Of a stretch of 22,811 nt of DNA, positions 1 through 9,300 are shown in pieces. A program made the translations under genes and the position numbers. The notes under the pieces were generated by a model, which was given only the letters and a program-made list of their open reading frames with translations, made no database searches and was not told the origin of the DNA. The number at the start of each line of letters is the position of its first letter. Position 1 is the stretch's first letter. The stretch comes from a virus, in IMG/VR virus record IMGVR_UViG_3300008109_000011, positions 1 to 22,811 of that record; one strand, 5' to 3'.

Positions 1-1
1 G

Positions 2-3000
2 GACCGCCCCCGCACTCTAGCTGATACTAGTCTAGTGGCGCTCAATGAAAACTACTCTACACTAGAGGCGCGGGCTACTGAGTCGCGTAGCCTATACCTA
101 GAGAGTAAGAGTAGACTAGATGGATTACTACTGCGACTAGATGACGCACGGGATATAAGTAGTGTCAGCCCCACACCCGCTAACCTGACTATACTCGCTG
201 ATCTTGAGACGCGTGTAGTGGAAGAGGAGGCCCTGGTAGCTACACTAGAGGCTACCTACAGAGAGAGACAGACGGCAGCACGGAGCGGGCTAGCAGAATT
301 AGAGGAGGCCCGACGTAGATCAGAGTCCTCACTTGGTATGTCACTGGCACCTGGAGTAGCCTACGTTGTGGGGCGTAGAGTAGTTATTGATACACCAATA
401 AACCTAGCACTACAGCGTACCACAGATAGTCAGGTAGTAACGGCGGCTACATTTACTTATGCAGGTGTAACTGCTATAGCTAACCGCACCATATCGCTGC
501 AGGGTACCTCTACATGGGCTAATGTAGTAACACAGGGTACCCGAGTAAGCATAAGCTTTGCCCCTATCAATAACTCGACTATAACCGTGACGGCTAATAC
601 TTCAGCAGCCACCTCAGTAGAAACCTTCATAGACTACATAATAGCTCGCATAGCTACTGGTACTGATAATAATAGTACCATTACCGGTACCAACATTACT
701 ACGGATGCGGCCCGTAATCTACTCCGAGATGCCATAGCCTTCCGCCGTAATGGACTGACACTCGTCATGGAGTCCATAGGTATAGGTACCACGTCTAACC
801 TAGTGAACATTACCATAGGTATCACTATCACAGGGGGGGCCCCTAGTAGTATACTACTCGTCGACGTGCCCAGCGGTCCCATTGGAGGTGCAGCCAATAC
901 TAATGAGTTCAAGTTAACTCGCCGACCCGTCAAGGAGGTAACACGACTAGTAGCTACGCTCCAGGAGAATACGGCTGCCATAGTGCGCGGGCCTACACCT
1001 GGCACTAGTGACTACCTAGGGCGCGATACTGTATCTAGAGTGAAACGGGTATTCCAGGGCTCCATTAATTACGCAGAGGGCCGGGACTTCCAGGTTCTCG
1101 ATGGTGGTAGACTGGAGTGGGCTCCTAATGGCGCAGGAGCTCTAGAGCCGGCACCTGGCACTACCTACTTTGTGACGTATACGTACTCCAGTCAATTAGC
1201 ACTAGGAGTAGATTTCAATCTCCTGACGGCTACTGACACTATAGTATTTACTGGTACACGGAGCCCCGCACCTAATACCACATTCCAGGTAGACTATAGC
1301 TATTTCCTCAGCCGTATAGCTATAGTGACGCTAGATAAGGAAGGGCAGCCCGCTGTCATATATGGTGAGGTAGGAGTTAATCCTCAGCCTCCTGCCGTTA
1401 GTGATTCAGTATTACCACTAGCACGTGTACTTATAAGTAATAATAACGCCATCATTGAGCCCATCGATTGCCGCCCTGTCAATTACGATAGTATACGACA
1501 GCTATCCAGCGCCGTATCATCGCTATCAGATGATATAGATAGACTACGACTCACAACGAGAGCAGAGGGGCTGGCTTTCACTAATACAGGGGCCGTACCC
1601 AACTTTACATCTATCGATGCTCTAGTGAATAGTAGTGGTATTAATCTAACGGAGAGCACAGGTATGCTCTCGCCTCTAACTAATAGTCTGACATCCAATA
1701 GAGTATATAGTGATGTCAGAGCAACGGCTCCCTCGGCTAGACCTAATAACGCAGGGGACCCCTACATTGTAGTACCTACATATACAGATAGTATATTCCT
1801 TGAGCAAACTAAGCTGACGAAAGAGAGGAGTATACAGCAGACTACAGCCCCGCGGTTATTCTGTCGTAGAGTCATCATGGCTAATCGCGATCTAGGGCGG
1901 ATTAACCCCTGCGACGAGCTGGCCGTCCGAGGAGCTGCTCTATTCAGCTCCACTAGTAATCTCCTCTATCGATTTATCAATGAGGGGAATAGAGCAGAGT
2001 TCACGCGGCTATCTCGTCGTGTACGAGAGGCCATCTCAGCAGGTGAGGCTATACCAGCTATAGGCGCTAATCTAATGGGGAGCGAGGAGATAGATAAGGC
2101 GCGGGCCCAGAACATACGATACACTATACGAGGAGAGGGGCTCCCCCAGGGCAGCTATCAACTACTGATAGCTGATACTATCATGACTACTGCAGTATCA
2201 ATTAATAACACACCAATATCGGGCACCCTACCATTCGCGTTCCGGCCCCGCTCTAATGGCATACTCGAGGTCGAGCTATTCCTACCCGCACTACCCCCCG
2301 GTGTCCATGCCGTAGTGCTACACTCTGATACACTGAGTGTAAGTAATACGCTATCTATATTCAATAATAACCTGACCCACGTGGCGCTAGGCGGGGCGGC
2401 CTCCTGGGGTTTACCATCATCCTCAGTAGATACTCAGCCCCTACCCCTGATGCCGAGGGTAGGCTTCGACCCACTGATGCAGACATTTCAGGCACCCTCT
2501 GATATGTACCTGAGCGGCCTTGATATAAAAATAGCATCGGCGCCGGCATCAGGGGCCCTAGTTATATCACTACGGGATGGCACAGCTACTACACCAGGGC
2601 AGATACTACTAGGAGAGGCCCTTGTCAGTGGAGCCGTATTACCTGATATACAGGGGCGGCTCTGGACTAAATACGTATTCCCTACTCCCATCTATCTCAA
2701 GGAGGATCAGTATTATACACTAGGCTTCCGCAGTACAGAGGGAGACTGGAGCGTATTCACTAGTGAGATAGGAGAGGCCGATATACTAGATGCGGGGCTA
2801 CTAATAGGACAGCAGCTAGGCATAAATGGTAACCTCTGGTCTAGTGATGGTACTACCATCTCTAACCACGAGAGAGAAGATATCAGTATGCGTCTCTACC
2901 GCGCTGTATTCCCGACGACTCCGATTAGTATAGACCTAGGTAGTTACTCTTCCAATATGACGGCCTTCGCCCTCAATATACGAGACATAGTACCAGCGGG

Positions 3001-3496
3001 CTGCACAATAGATTATCAGTACAAGGCGGGCGTGAACCCCAACTGGATATCTATAGCACCTAATACGCCTATATGTCTAGATAAAGTAGAGTCTATACTC
3101 CTCCTACGTGCAGTATCCACAGGTACGGCAGCCCTAGCTCCTATCATAGAAATAGGGACAGTATCCATCTATCGTAACCTGTCACCCACACAGCACATAT
3201 CTAACTGGCAGCCTATCCTGCAGACGAGTACGAGATTTACAGTAGCCATAACAGCGCTAATGCCGCCATCGAGTACGCTACAGGTAAGAATACAGTTCAA
3301 CACAGGGGGTTGGCACACCCTAAGCAACCCGACCACAGTCACGCTAGATGCAGGACTAGGACTATCTCGCCTAACTTATGTATATGTATCTCCCGGCCCG
3401 CGTAGTGGAGAGCTGAAGTGGTCTATAGACGCATTTGGAATCTCGACAACAGACGTGCCATCTATAATGGAGGTAGTGGTATATGGAACGAACTAA
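2..3496 (+). CDS. DUF4815-like large tail/baseplate protein, 5'-truncated by window edge
   Basis: The frame is open to the left edge (codons from base 2), so the true start lies upstream; GTG at 35 is only the first possible start in view. 1164 codons are visible. About the first 100 residues are a charged coiled coil. A beta-rich middle follows, with a strand pattern at about 1060-1320 (YAEGRDFQ, LEWAPNG, APGTTYFVTYTY, then FQVDYSYFLSRI) that I associate with DUF4815 proteins of phage tails and baseplates. A short second coiled coil lies near 1490-1560. The segment at about 2450-2910 (GFDPLMQTF, YLSGLDIKI, PIYLKEDQYYTLGF, then DISMRLYRAVF) matches the carbohydrate-binding-like jelly-roll seen in the same proteins. 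The inferred role is structural, in the baseplate or tail tip. The end overlaps the next gene by 14 bases, suggesting coupled translation. Structural assignment is fairly secure; the family name is from memory. Confidence 0.75.
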   Translation, partial: DRPRTLADTSLVALNENYSTLEARATESRSLYLESKSRLDGLLLRLDDARDISSVSPTPANLTILADLETRVVEEEALVATLEATYRERQTAARSGLAELEEARRRSESSLGMSLAPGVAYVVGRRVVIDTPINLALQRTTDSQVVTAATFTYAGVTAIANRTISLQGTSTWANVVTQGTRVSISFAPINNSTITVTANTSAATSVETFIDYIIARIATGTDNNSTITGTNITTDAARNLLRDAIAFRRNGLTLVMESIGIGTTSNLVNITIGITITGGAPSSILLVDVPSGPIGGAANTNEFKLTRRPVKEVTRLVATLQENTAAIVRGPTPGTSDYLGRDTVSRVKRVFQGSINYAEGRDFQVLDGGRLEWAPNGAGALEPAPGTTYFVTYTYSSQLALGVDFNLLTATDTIVFTGTRSPAPNTTFQVDYSYFLSRIAIVTLDKEGQPAVIYGEVGVNPQPPAVSDSVLPLARVLISNNNAIIEPIDCRPVNYDSIRQLSSAVSSLSDDIDRLRLTTRAEGLAFTNTGAVPNFTSIDALVNSSGINLTESTGMLSPLTNSLTSNRVYSDVRATAPSARPNNAGDPYIVVPTYTDSIFLEQTKLTKERSIQQTTAPRLFCRRVIMANRDLGRINPCDELAVRGAALFSSTSNLLYRFINEGNRAEFTRLSRRVREAISAGEAIPAIGANLMGSEEIDKARAQNIRYTIRGEGLPQGSYQLLIADTIMTTAVSINNTPISGTLPFAFRPRSNGILEVELFLPALPPGVHAVVLHSDTLSVSNTLSIFNNNLTHVALGGAASWGLPSSSVDTQPLPLMPRVGFDPLMQTFQAPSDMYLSGLDIKIASAPASGALVISLRDGTATTPGQILLGEALVSGAVLPDIQGRLWTKYVFPTPIYLKEDQYYTLGFRSTEGDWSVFTSEIGEADILDAGLLIGQQLGINGNLWSSDGTTISNHEREDISMRLYRAVFPTTPISIDLGSYSSNMTAFALNIRDIVPAGCTIDYQYKAGVNPNWISIAPNTPICLDKVESILLLRAVSTGTAALAPIIEIGTVSIYRNLSPTQHISNWQPILQTSTRFTVAITALMPPSSTLQVRIQFNTGGWHTLSNPTTVTLDAGLGLSRLTYVYVSPGPRSGELKWSIDAFGISTTDVPSIMEVVVYGTN

Positions 3497-6005
3497 GCTA
3501 CTATTCACGGATGGCCGGCCCCTACAGGCGCGAGAGCTCATAGAGATGCAGGATCTCTTACACTTGCATGTAGAGGAGATGAGCCGCAGTCTATACGATG
3601 TCTATTACCTAGCAGAGGTAGATATAATATGGGCGTCCCCCAGTCTAACAATACAAGGTGGTCTGATATATATAGAGGAGGAGGGATGGTATCGTATCAA
3701 CCCAGCCCAGCTAACTATAACCGGTAACGCCAACGTTACACTCCGCATATACCGGATAGATTATGATGGGCGCAGTATCCTATTTCCTGAACCAGTAGTA
3801 GGGCAGGACGGTTACCCATTCCTGCAGATATCGGGGGGCCAGATACTCATATACGATGGTAAGCGATTCAGTCGGGCCCCGCGCAGTAAAGTAGCGTCAC
3901 TAGAAGAGACCATAGAATTAGTGGACAAGGAGGTATACGGCAACTACATCCAGCGAGGCCTAGAGGTACTGGGCCTGCGCTTCGATAGTGCACTAGAGAT
4001 AGACCTAACACAGAATCAACCTATTCAACGTCTGGCCGTCCAGCCGGGCCGGGCCTTCATAGATGGTAAGATAGTGGATCTATACGAGCCTGTCTATCTG
4101 CCCATGATGGTTAGTGGTGAGATCGTCATAGATAAGAAAGGTGAGGTGAGAATAGGTACGGGGCCCCTCACGCTAGCGCGTATACGTAATAGTGAACTAA
4201 TAGCCAGCGATAATAGATGGGTAGAGCCCGGCCTACTGCGAGATCTACAGGTTAAGTTGAACACACTACGAGAGGAGGCTATAGATATCGTTCTAGAACG
4301 ACTTAACTTCTACTCGGGGGCCCCGCGTATTCTAGAGAGCGGCTTTGTAGAATCCTTCCAGAATACACTGGGGACTGACATCACAGCTCCTGGCTTCGAT
4401 TGTGCTATGACGGGGTACATGACACTACCTAGCTCGTATAACACGATCAGACCCGATAATCTAACTATAAGCAGTAGTAGTAATGTAACCATAACGGAGT
4501 CTGGAGGGAGCCTGCAGACGGCGTATCTACGACCTGCCCCTGGTACTATAATTGATCAACGACGCGCTACAGGCAGTCTGGCATTAGCAGCCCAGACACG
4601 AGACGTGCGTATGACGCTCAACCCACCAGTAGTAGCACCCGATGCAAGGCGCATCGAGTACCAGATAGGCCGTCTCACTATAGCCACCGAGGCAGTGCAA
4701 GTCACAATCACTCTACAGGGTCTGTTATCTCTAGAGAGTGGTATAGTATTACAAATAGACGGACGGGCTCCCCAGGCTACAGTAACCCGTGGCTCTATAG
4801 AAGACGGACGCTATAGGGCTGATGTCAGCGGCACACTAGTAGCAAATATAGCAGTCCCTTCTAGTAGCGCAGCACTATCTATAACAGCAACAGGAAGTGG
4901 ATGGACAATAGGGCAGTGTCTGGAGTTCGGTTCCACTGGAGCCCCCGCACCAGCTGTAGTACAGGTCAGGGAGGGTATGGCACAGCTATTTACTCTATCA
5001 ACAGCCAATACTATAACGGGTATACGCGTATATCCTGCGGGGGCCATAAGCGCTTGGGTGAGTCTAGTAGCAGCACCCAATAATATACCAGAGGAGAGGG
5101 AGCTAGGACGGGTCCGCCTACAGGTAACGAGCGGTAGCCCTGATACACCAGTAGAGTTGACCTTCGACCCGCCCATTAATCTAGTGGCAGGTAGTTACTG
5201 TGTGGTCATTAGTGCCACTAGCCCGGGCTCTATGCACATCAATACAAACGCACAGCTTGCTATATCACGAAACCAAGAAGGGCCCGACATACCCGGCTAC
5301 CTCCTGACACGCAGTGGTAGTAACTGGCAGTCACAGACCAATAGTGATCTAACATACCAGCTAATAGGAGGGAGTCTAGGTTCGACAGGCTATATAGACT
5401 TCACCTATAGCCCAGCGCCTGAGGCGGACACTCAGGTAGACCTAACACAGCTCAATAGCCTCTGGAGTTATAACCTAGGTCAGGGGGGCTCATTCTCTAC
5501 CTTCTATAGGGAAGGGCAGGAGCTAGTGCCCTTACCCGAGCGAGCTACGGAGCTGCCAGATAATCTAGAGATGAGGCTAGTGCTCTTCACTACAGGTACG
5601 ACACCCATAGTCTACCTCAACAGGAGTATACTGATTATAGGGCGGGCCCGTTCTAAAGCTACCTGGATCAGCATAGATTATCCTACGCGTGACTACACTA
5701 ACGTCAAGGTTATATACCGCGCCTTCCTACCGCAGGGTAGTAGTGTAGTAGCCAGTGTCAGCTCCAATGGGGGCCAGACGTGGACTGAAATGCCTACTCC
5801 TACCACTACGCTGGTAGATGGTAATATACCCCTCATTGAGAATGAGACTACATTGTCCGACCTCACTCCCACTGTATTAGTGCGTCAGGGTGATAATGAT
5901 GTACCATTGGCCAGAAATCGCATACGCATTAGATTACAAATAATCGTAAGCGGCACTATAACTAGATTACCCTATGTCTCGAGCCTGCAGTGTCTGACAT
6001 ATTAG
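3483..6005 (+). CDS. second DUF4815-like tail/baseplate protein
   Basis: 840 residues. ATG at 3483 is preceded by GGAGGT (3469-3474, 8 bases before the start) inside the upstream gene. The N-terminus reads FTDGRPLQARELIEMQDLL, very close to the start pattern I know from DUF4815 proteins (an 'LQARELNE.Q' helix). Around residues 160-200 the stretch VQPGRAFIDGKIVDLYEPV resembles the 'pGraYv.G..v' beta segment of the same family. The C-terminal half is all beta: a jelly-roll-like region with DPPINLVAGSYCVVI near 5166-5210, and a final sandwich with IDYPTRDYTNVKVIYRAFLP near 5680-5730. No catalytic motif is apparent. Its resemblance in layout to the gene before it suggests the two are diverged paralogues acting together in the baseplate or fibre attachment. 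It overlaps the next gene by 16 bases. Confidence 0.75.
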   Translation: MERTKLLFTDGRPLQARELIEMQDLLHLHVEEMSRSLYDVYYLAEVDIIWASPSLTIQGGLIYIEEEGWYRINPAQLTITGNANVTLRIYRIDYDGRSILFPEPVVGQDGYPFLQISGGQILIYDGKRFSRAPRSKVASLEETIELVDKEVYGNYIQRGLEVLGLRFDSALEIDLTQNQPIQRLAVQPGRAFIDGKIVDLYEPVYLPMMVSGEIVIDKKGEVRIGTGPLTLARIRNSELIASDNRWVEPGLLRDLQVKLNTLREEAIDIVLERLNFYSGAPRILESGFVESFQNTLGTDITAPGFDCAMTGYMTLPSSYNTIRPDNLTISSSSNVTITESGGSLQTAYLRPAPGTIIDQRRATGSLALAAQTRDVRMTLNPPVVAPDARRIEYQIGRLTIATEAVQVTITLQGLLSLESGIVLQIDGRAPQATVTRGSIEDGRYRADVSGTLVANIAVPSSSAALSITATGSGWTIGQCLEFGSTGAPAPAVVQVREGMAQLFTLSTANTITGIRVYPAGAISAWVSLVAAPNNIPEERELGRVRLQVTSGSPDTPVELTFDPPINLVAGSYCVVISATSPGSMHINTNAQLAISRNQEGPDIPGYLLTRSGSNWQSQTNSDLTYQLIGGSLGSTGYIDFTYSPAPEADTQVDLTQLNSLWSYNLGQGGSFSTFYREGQELVPLPERATELPDNLEMRLVLFTTGTTPIVYLNRSILIIGRARSKATWISIDYPTRDYTNVKVIYRAFLPQGSSVVASVSSNGGQTWTEMPTPTTTLVDGNIPLIENETTLSDLTPTVLVRQGDNDVPLARNRIRIRLQIIVSGTITRLPYVSSLQCLTY

Positions 6006-6325
6006 AGAGTATAGTAACGCGTATACCAGTTAATCACGCTGTGCCCCTCATCATAGGGGCACTATACCGTCGTACTGTATCACAGCTGGCAGCGCGGGGC
6101 TACGATAATAGACTGGCCCTATTATTACAAGGCCTCCCTATAGCTGACTTCACAGATGAGGAGCTCGATTACCTAACAACGCTACCACTAGGCCTCCTAA
6201 CGGCAGGTATGACTAGTACGTATAGAGAGCTGTATTACCGCGGGCAGTATATTCATATACCCTCTTATCTATCTGACCACACCATAGCCCAATTCCTAGT
6301 AATAGTGGAGAGCCTACGTGAATAA
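5990..6325 (+). CDS. small unrecognised protein in tail/baseplate block
   Basis: 111 residues from a GTG start inside the end of the preceding gene; no clear ribosome binding site precedes it, so translation probably depends on coupling. The sequence is mostly helical, with a hydrophobic stretch near the N-terminus (HAVPLIIGALYRR) and an acidic middle (DFTDEELDYL). There is no signal peptide, no Cys, and no motif I recognise. Its place between two large tail proteins and its tight overlaps (16 bases upstream, 8 bases downstream) point to a small tail-assembly or baseplate component, or a chaperone for a neighbour. This is inference from context only. Confidence 0.7.
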   Translation: MSDILESIVTRIPVNHAVPLIIGALYRRTVSQLAARGYDNRLALLLQGLPIADFTDEELDYLTTLPLGLLTAGMTSTYRELYYRGQYIHIPSYLSDHTIAQFLVIVESLRE

Positions 6326-9300
6326 TCCCTTATCTTTAAATGGCACTATACCATCGGGTCATTCCGTTAGAAAAGCGTACTTTGAATTATTAGGTGAAGA
6401 TGATACAGATGCGACTGCAATCCTATCGGTTAATACTGTTATTGTTGAATTAGGTGCTATTATACCTACTAGCTATAGCCCTTCTTATATAAATCTTCTA
6501 TCTCAATTATTATCAACAGCAGATGGTAGCTTAAAAGCCCACGTAGTAGAGAAAGTAAGAGCAATAATTGGGAGAGTTGGTAATAATCCTAATATTCCAC
6601 AGATGCAGGCGATTATTGGCGATACTCCCTCACGATTAGCGCCCGCCCCACCTGGCACAACAGTTAGCCCTAAGTTGGGGTTAACTGATGTAGTACCAGA
6701 GGAGGGGTTACGCCTTACCTCCTATTTTAATTTTGACCCCTCCGATAGCGATATAAATCTTCTTGTAGGACTACTAGTTGATGATCGATTAGATGATGAA
6801 GCCAGAGGACAGGCTATAAAGTACCTTAAAGATACAGTCTCTACATTGCCTATTAGTATGGACCTCACCGAGGTAGGAAAAGAGAAGGCTAGGGCGTATA
6901 TAGCAAAACTTGACACTCCGAGTAGTAAAGTTATACCTACAGGTAGTAAAGTAGATATTTCTAAGGGGGATGCCAACAAATCAACAACTAAGCAGGAGCC
7001 GACTATAACGTATCCACCTGCGGCAGACTGGGGTATGAGGGTTACACAAGTAGACACTAATAAGAGTTATTTCTTCAGTCTATTGCCGGCTATGGACTCA
7101 GTCATACCTATGACAGCGAGTAAGGATGTACCCAACGCACTGCCGGGATTATACATACGAGTTAAGGCTAATATAGCTAAGTTGCGGGTACCAGGCAGCA
7201 CACCTATCTACCAACACATGGGGATAGATAGTGTGATGGTAACTGTAGTAGGGATGTTCACTGGAATGGATGGTGATAAACCGAGCCCGGCTACCTATCT
7301 ATCTCATGCTACTGGTAAGGATAAGGTCGGGACTCTTATGGCTAAGCTAGATACTTATGGCGCTATGCAGAGTTTTTACGAGCACGCATACCTGAGTGGG
7401 GCTGATCTAGACGTAGAGATCAACATGGCACGCTACCAGGCCTTCGACGTAGAGGAGGGGGTGATACGTTCAGCTAAGACAGGTAATCCCCGCTTCCGCG
7501 GGCACTTGTCACTACTCGAGGTAGCACATGCACGTAGCGATAGAACATACTATACGCTACAATTCGAGACGCGCTCTCTAACGGAGGATAAGTGTGAGAT
7601 AACTAAGATAGATCACATACCTGATAGTCTCAAGGAGAGACTAAGCCAGGTCGCAGTAGAAGAGCAGACCGTCGCAGTTGAGAGCATCAGGACTATAACT
7701 GACGACATTAATATGGCTAAGGAGGGAACCAATGGCAAAAAGATATCTGAGTGGGAGAGTGGGGATCCTGACCCCAGCGGCCGGGCCCTTCGCGTAAATG
7801 AAGTATGTGATAACGACGGTAAGTGTAGATACTACGTCTTCACTCCAGGAGGGCAGCTATATGAAGAAACTGATAAAGAGGAAATAGATAAACTCAAGAA
7901 TGAGAGAATAGGGGGCTGGAATACTAATAGACTTATACGCACTGGAGCAAGTATTGCAGCTACAGTGACAACCTGTGCTGTAGCTGCAGGCTCCATACCT
8001 GCAGCTGTTACCATTGTAGGAGGAGTAGTAACAGCAGCGGCGGCCGCAGGTTGCGGTGCTGTTGCAGGTGATCTCATTAATACAGTTGCTAATGGAGATA
8101 ACAGACAATACACGCCTGTCGAGGCGGCCATAGACGCAGTAACTATACTGGCTCCTACTAAGATAGGAGCCGCAACGCTAGGCAAAGTAGTTGGTGTTGG
8201 GGCTAAGGTTGCATCTGCCCCAGTAAAACTCGCGGGTAAGGTTGTATCAAAGACTGGTATATTAAGTACTGGGCCAGCAGCTAAGATAACTAGTAGCCTG
8301 GCTCAGTCCACTCAAGGTGTTCGTAGGGCTATTCTCTCTACTGCTAATAAGGCTAAGAATAGCGCAGTAAACTTTGCACTGAGCCCCACTCCCGATATAC
8401 TACAACCTCCCTCGAATTATCTCAGTAGTAGTAACGTCGCGGCTAGGTTCACTAGGTTTATAACTCCTGGCCTAGGCTCAGCCAGTAATACAACTAATGC
8501 AGTCGACGACGCAGGCCGGTCGACTGGCCGCGTTTCTACTGCTACTTCTCAGACTAATAATATTGTTGATGATACAGTTACTAACGCTACACGGTCAACT
8601 TTAACAAGAAGGGATATTCCTAATATAGATAAGGTAAGTCAAGAAAGCGGCAACATAGCCATCCAAATGCGTAATGAGAATATATCTATAGATGATGCGT
8701 CTAGATGGATAGTTGATAATTATCCAAATGCTAATTCTGGAGAAGTACTCCGTGCTAGACAAATTATACGTAATAATGTTGATTTTCCAGTAGAAGATGA
8801 TCCTGCTTCGTTGGCCACTGCCCTATACAAAGAAGGTTATAACCCACAAGATATGAGCCCAGCTGAATTAATTAATTATATTAAGAATGCTAGGCCCGGC
8901 ATATATGACGAGGCTAGGCCCGGCATATCTGACGAGGTTGTGACTAGTTTAAAGAATCAGGTACTCAGTGAATATAATGAGAAGTATCCCAGAGCTATAA
9001 CTGATGAGGGCGTATACAATGACATTATAGAGATTGCCGATACTCTACGCCCAGACGCCACTCAGGCCCAGAAGCTAGAGGCTCTTGAGAATATCCCTGA
9101 TAAAGAGGGGGGCCTCCAAGTACTTAACGAGGTACTAAATAGACGATTAACTAGTAATATAAGAGTTACTTCAGTAAGACCTCCAGAAGAGGCGCTTCCT
9201 CCTCCACTTAATCCTGACGGTACCCCTACTACCTTAGGTCCTGCTGCAGGCTCTATTGATGGTGAGCCCATTGTTATTATAGACGATACGTTCAATACTA

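Noticed and set aside
4901-5083. 60-codon + strand frame inside the second tail gene
   Set aside because: Alternative-frame shadow of a strongly supported gene.
634-5176. Several - strand frames of 60-123 codons opposite the two large tail genes
   Set aside because: All are antisense to well-supported genes, lack ribosome binding sites in sensible places, and have shadow-like composition.
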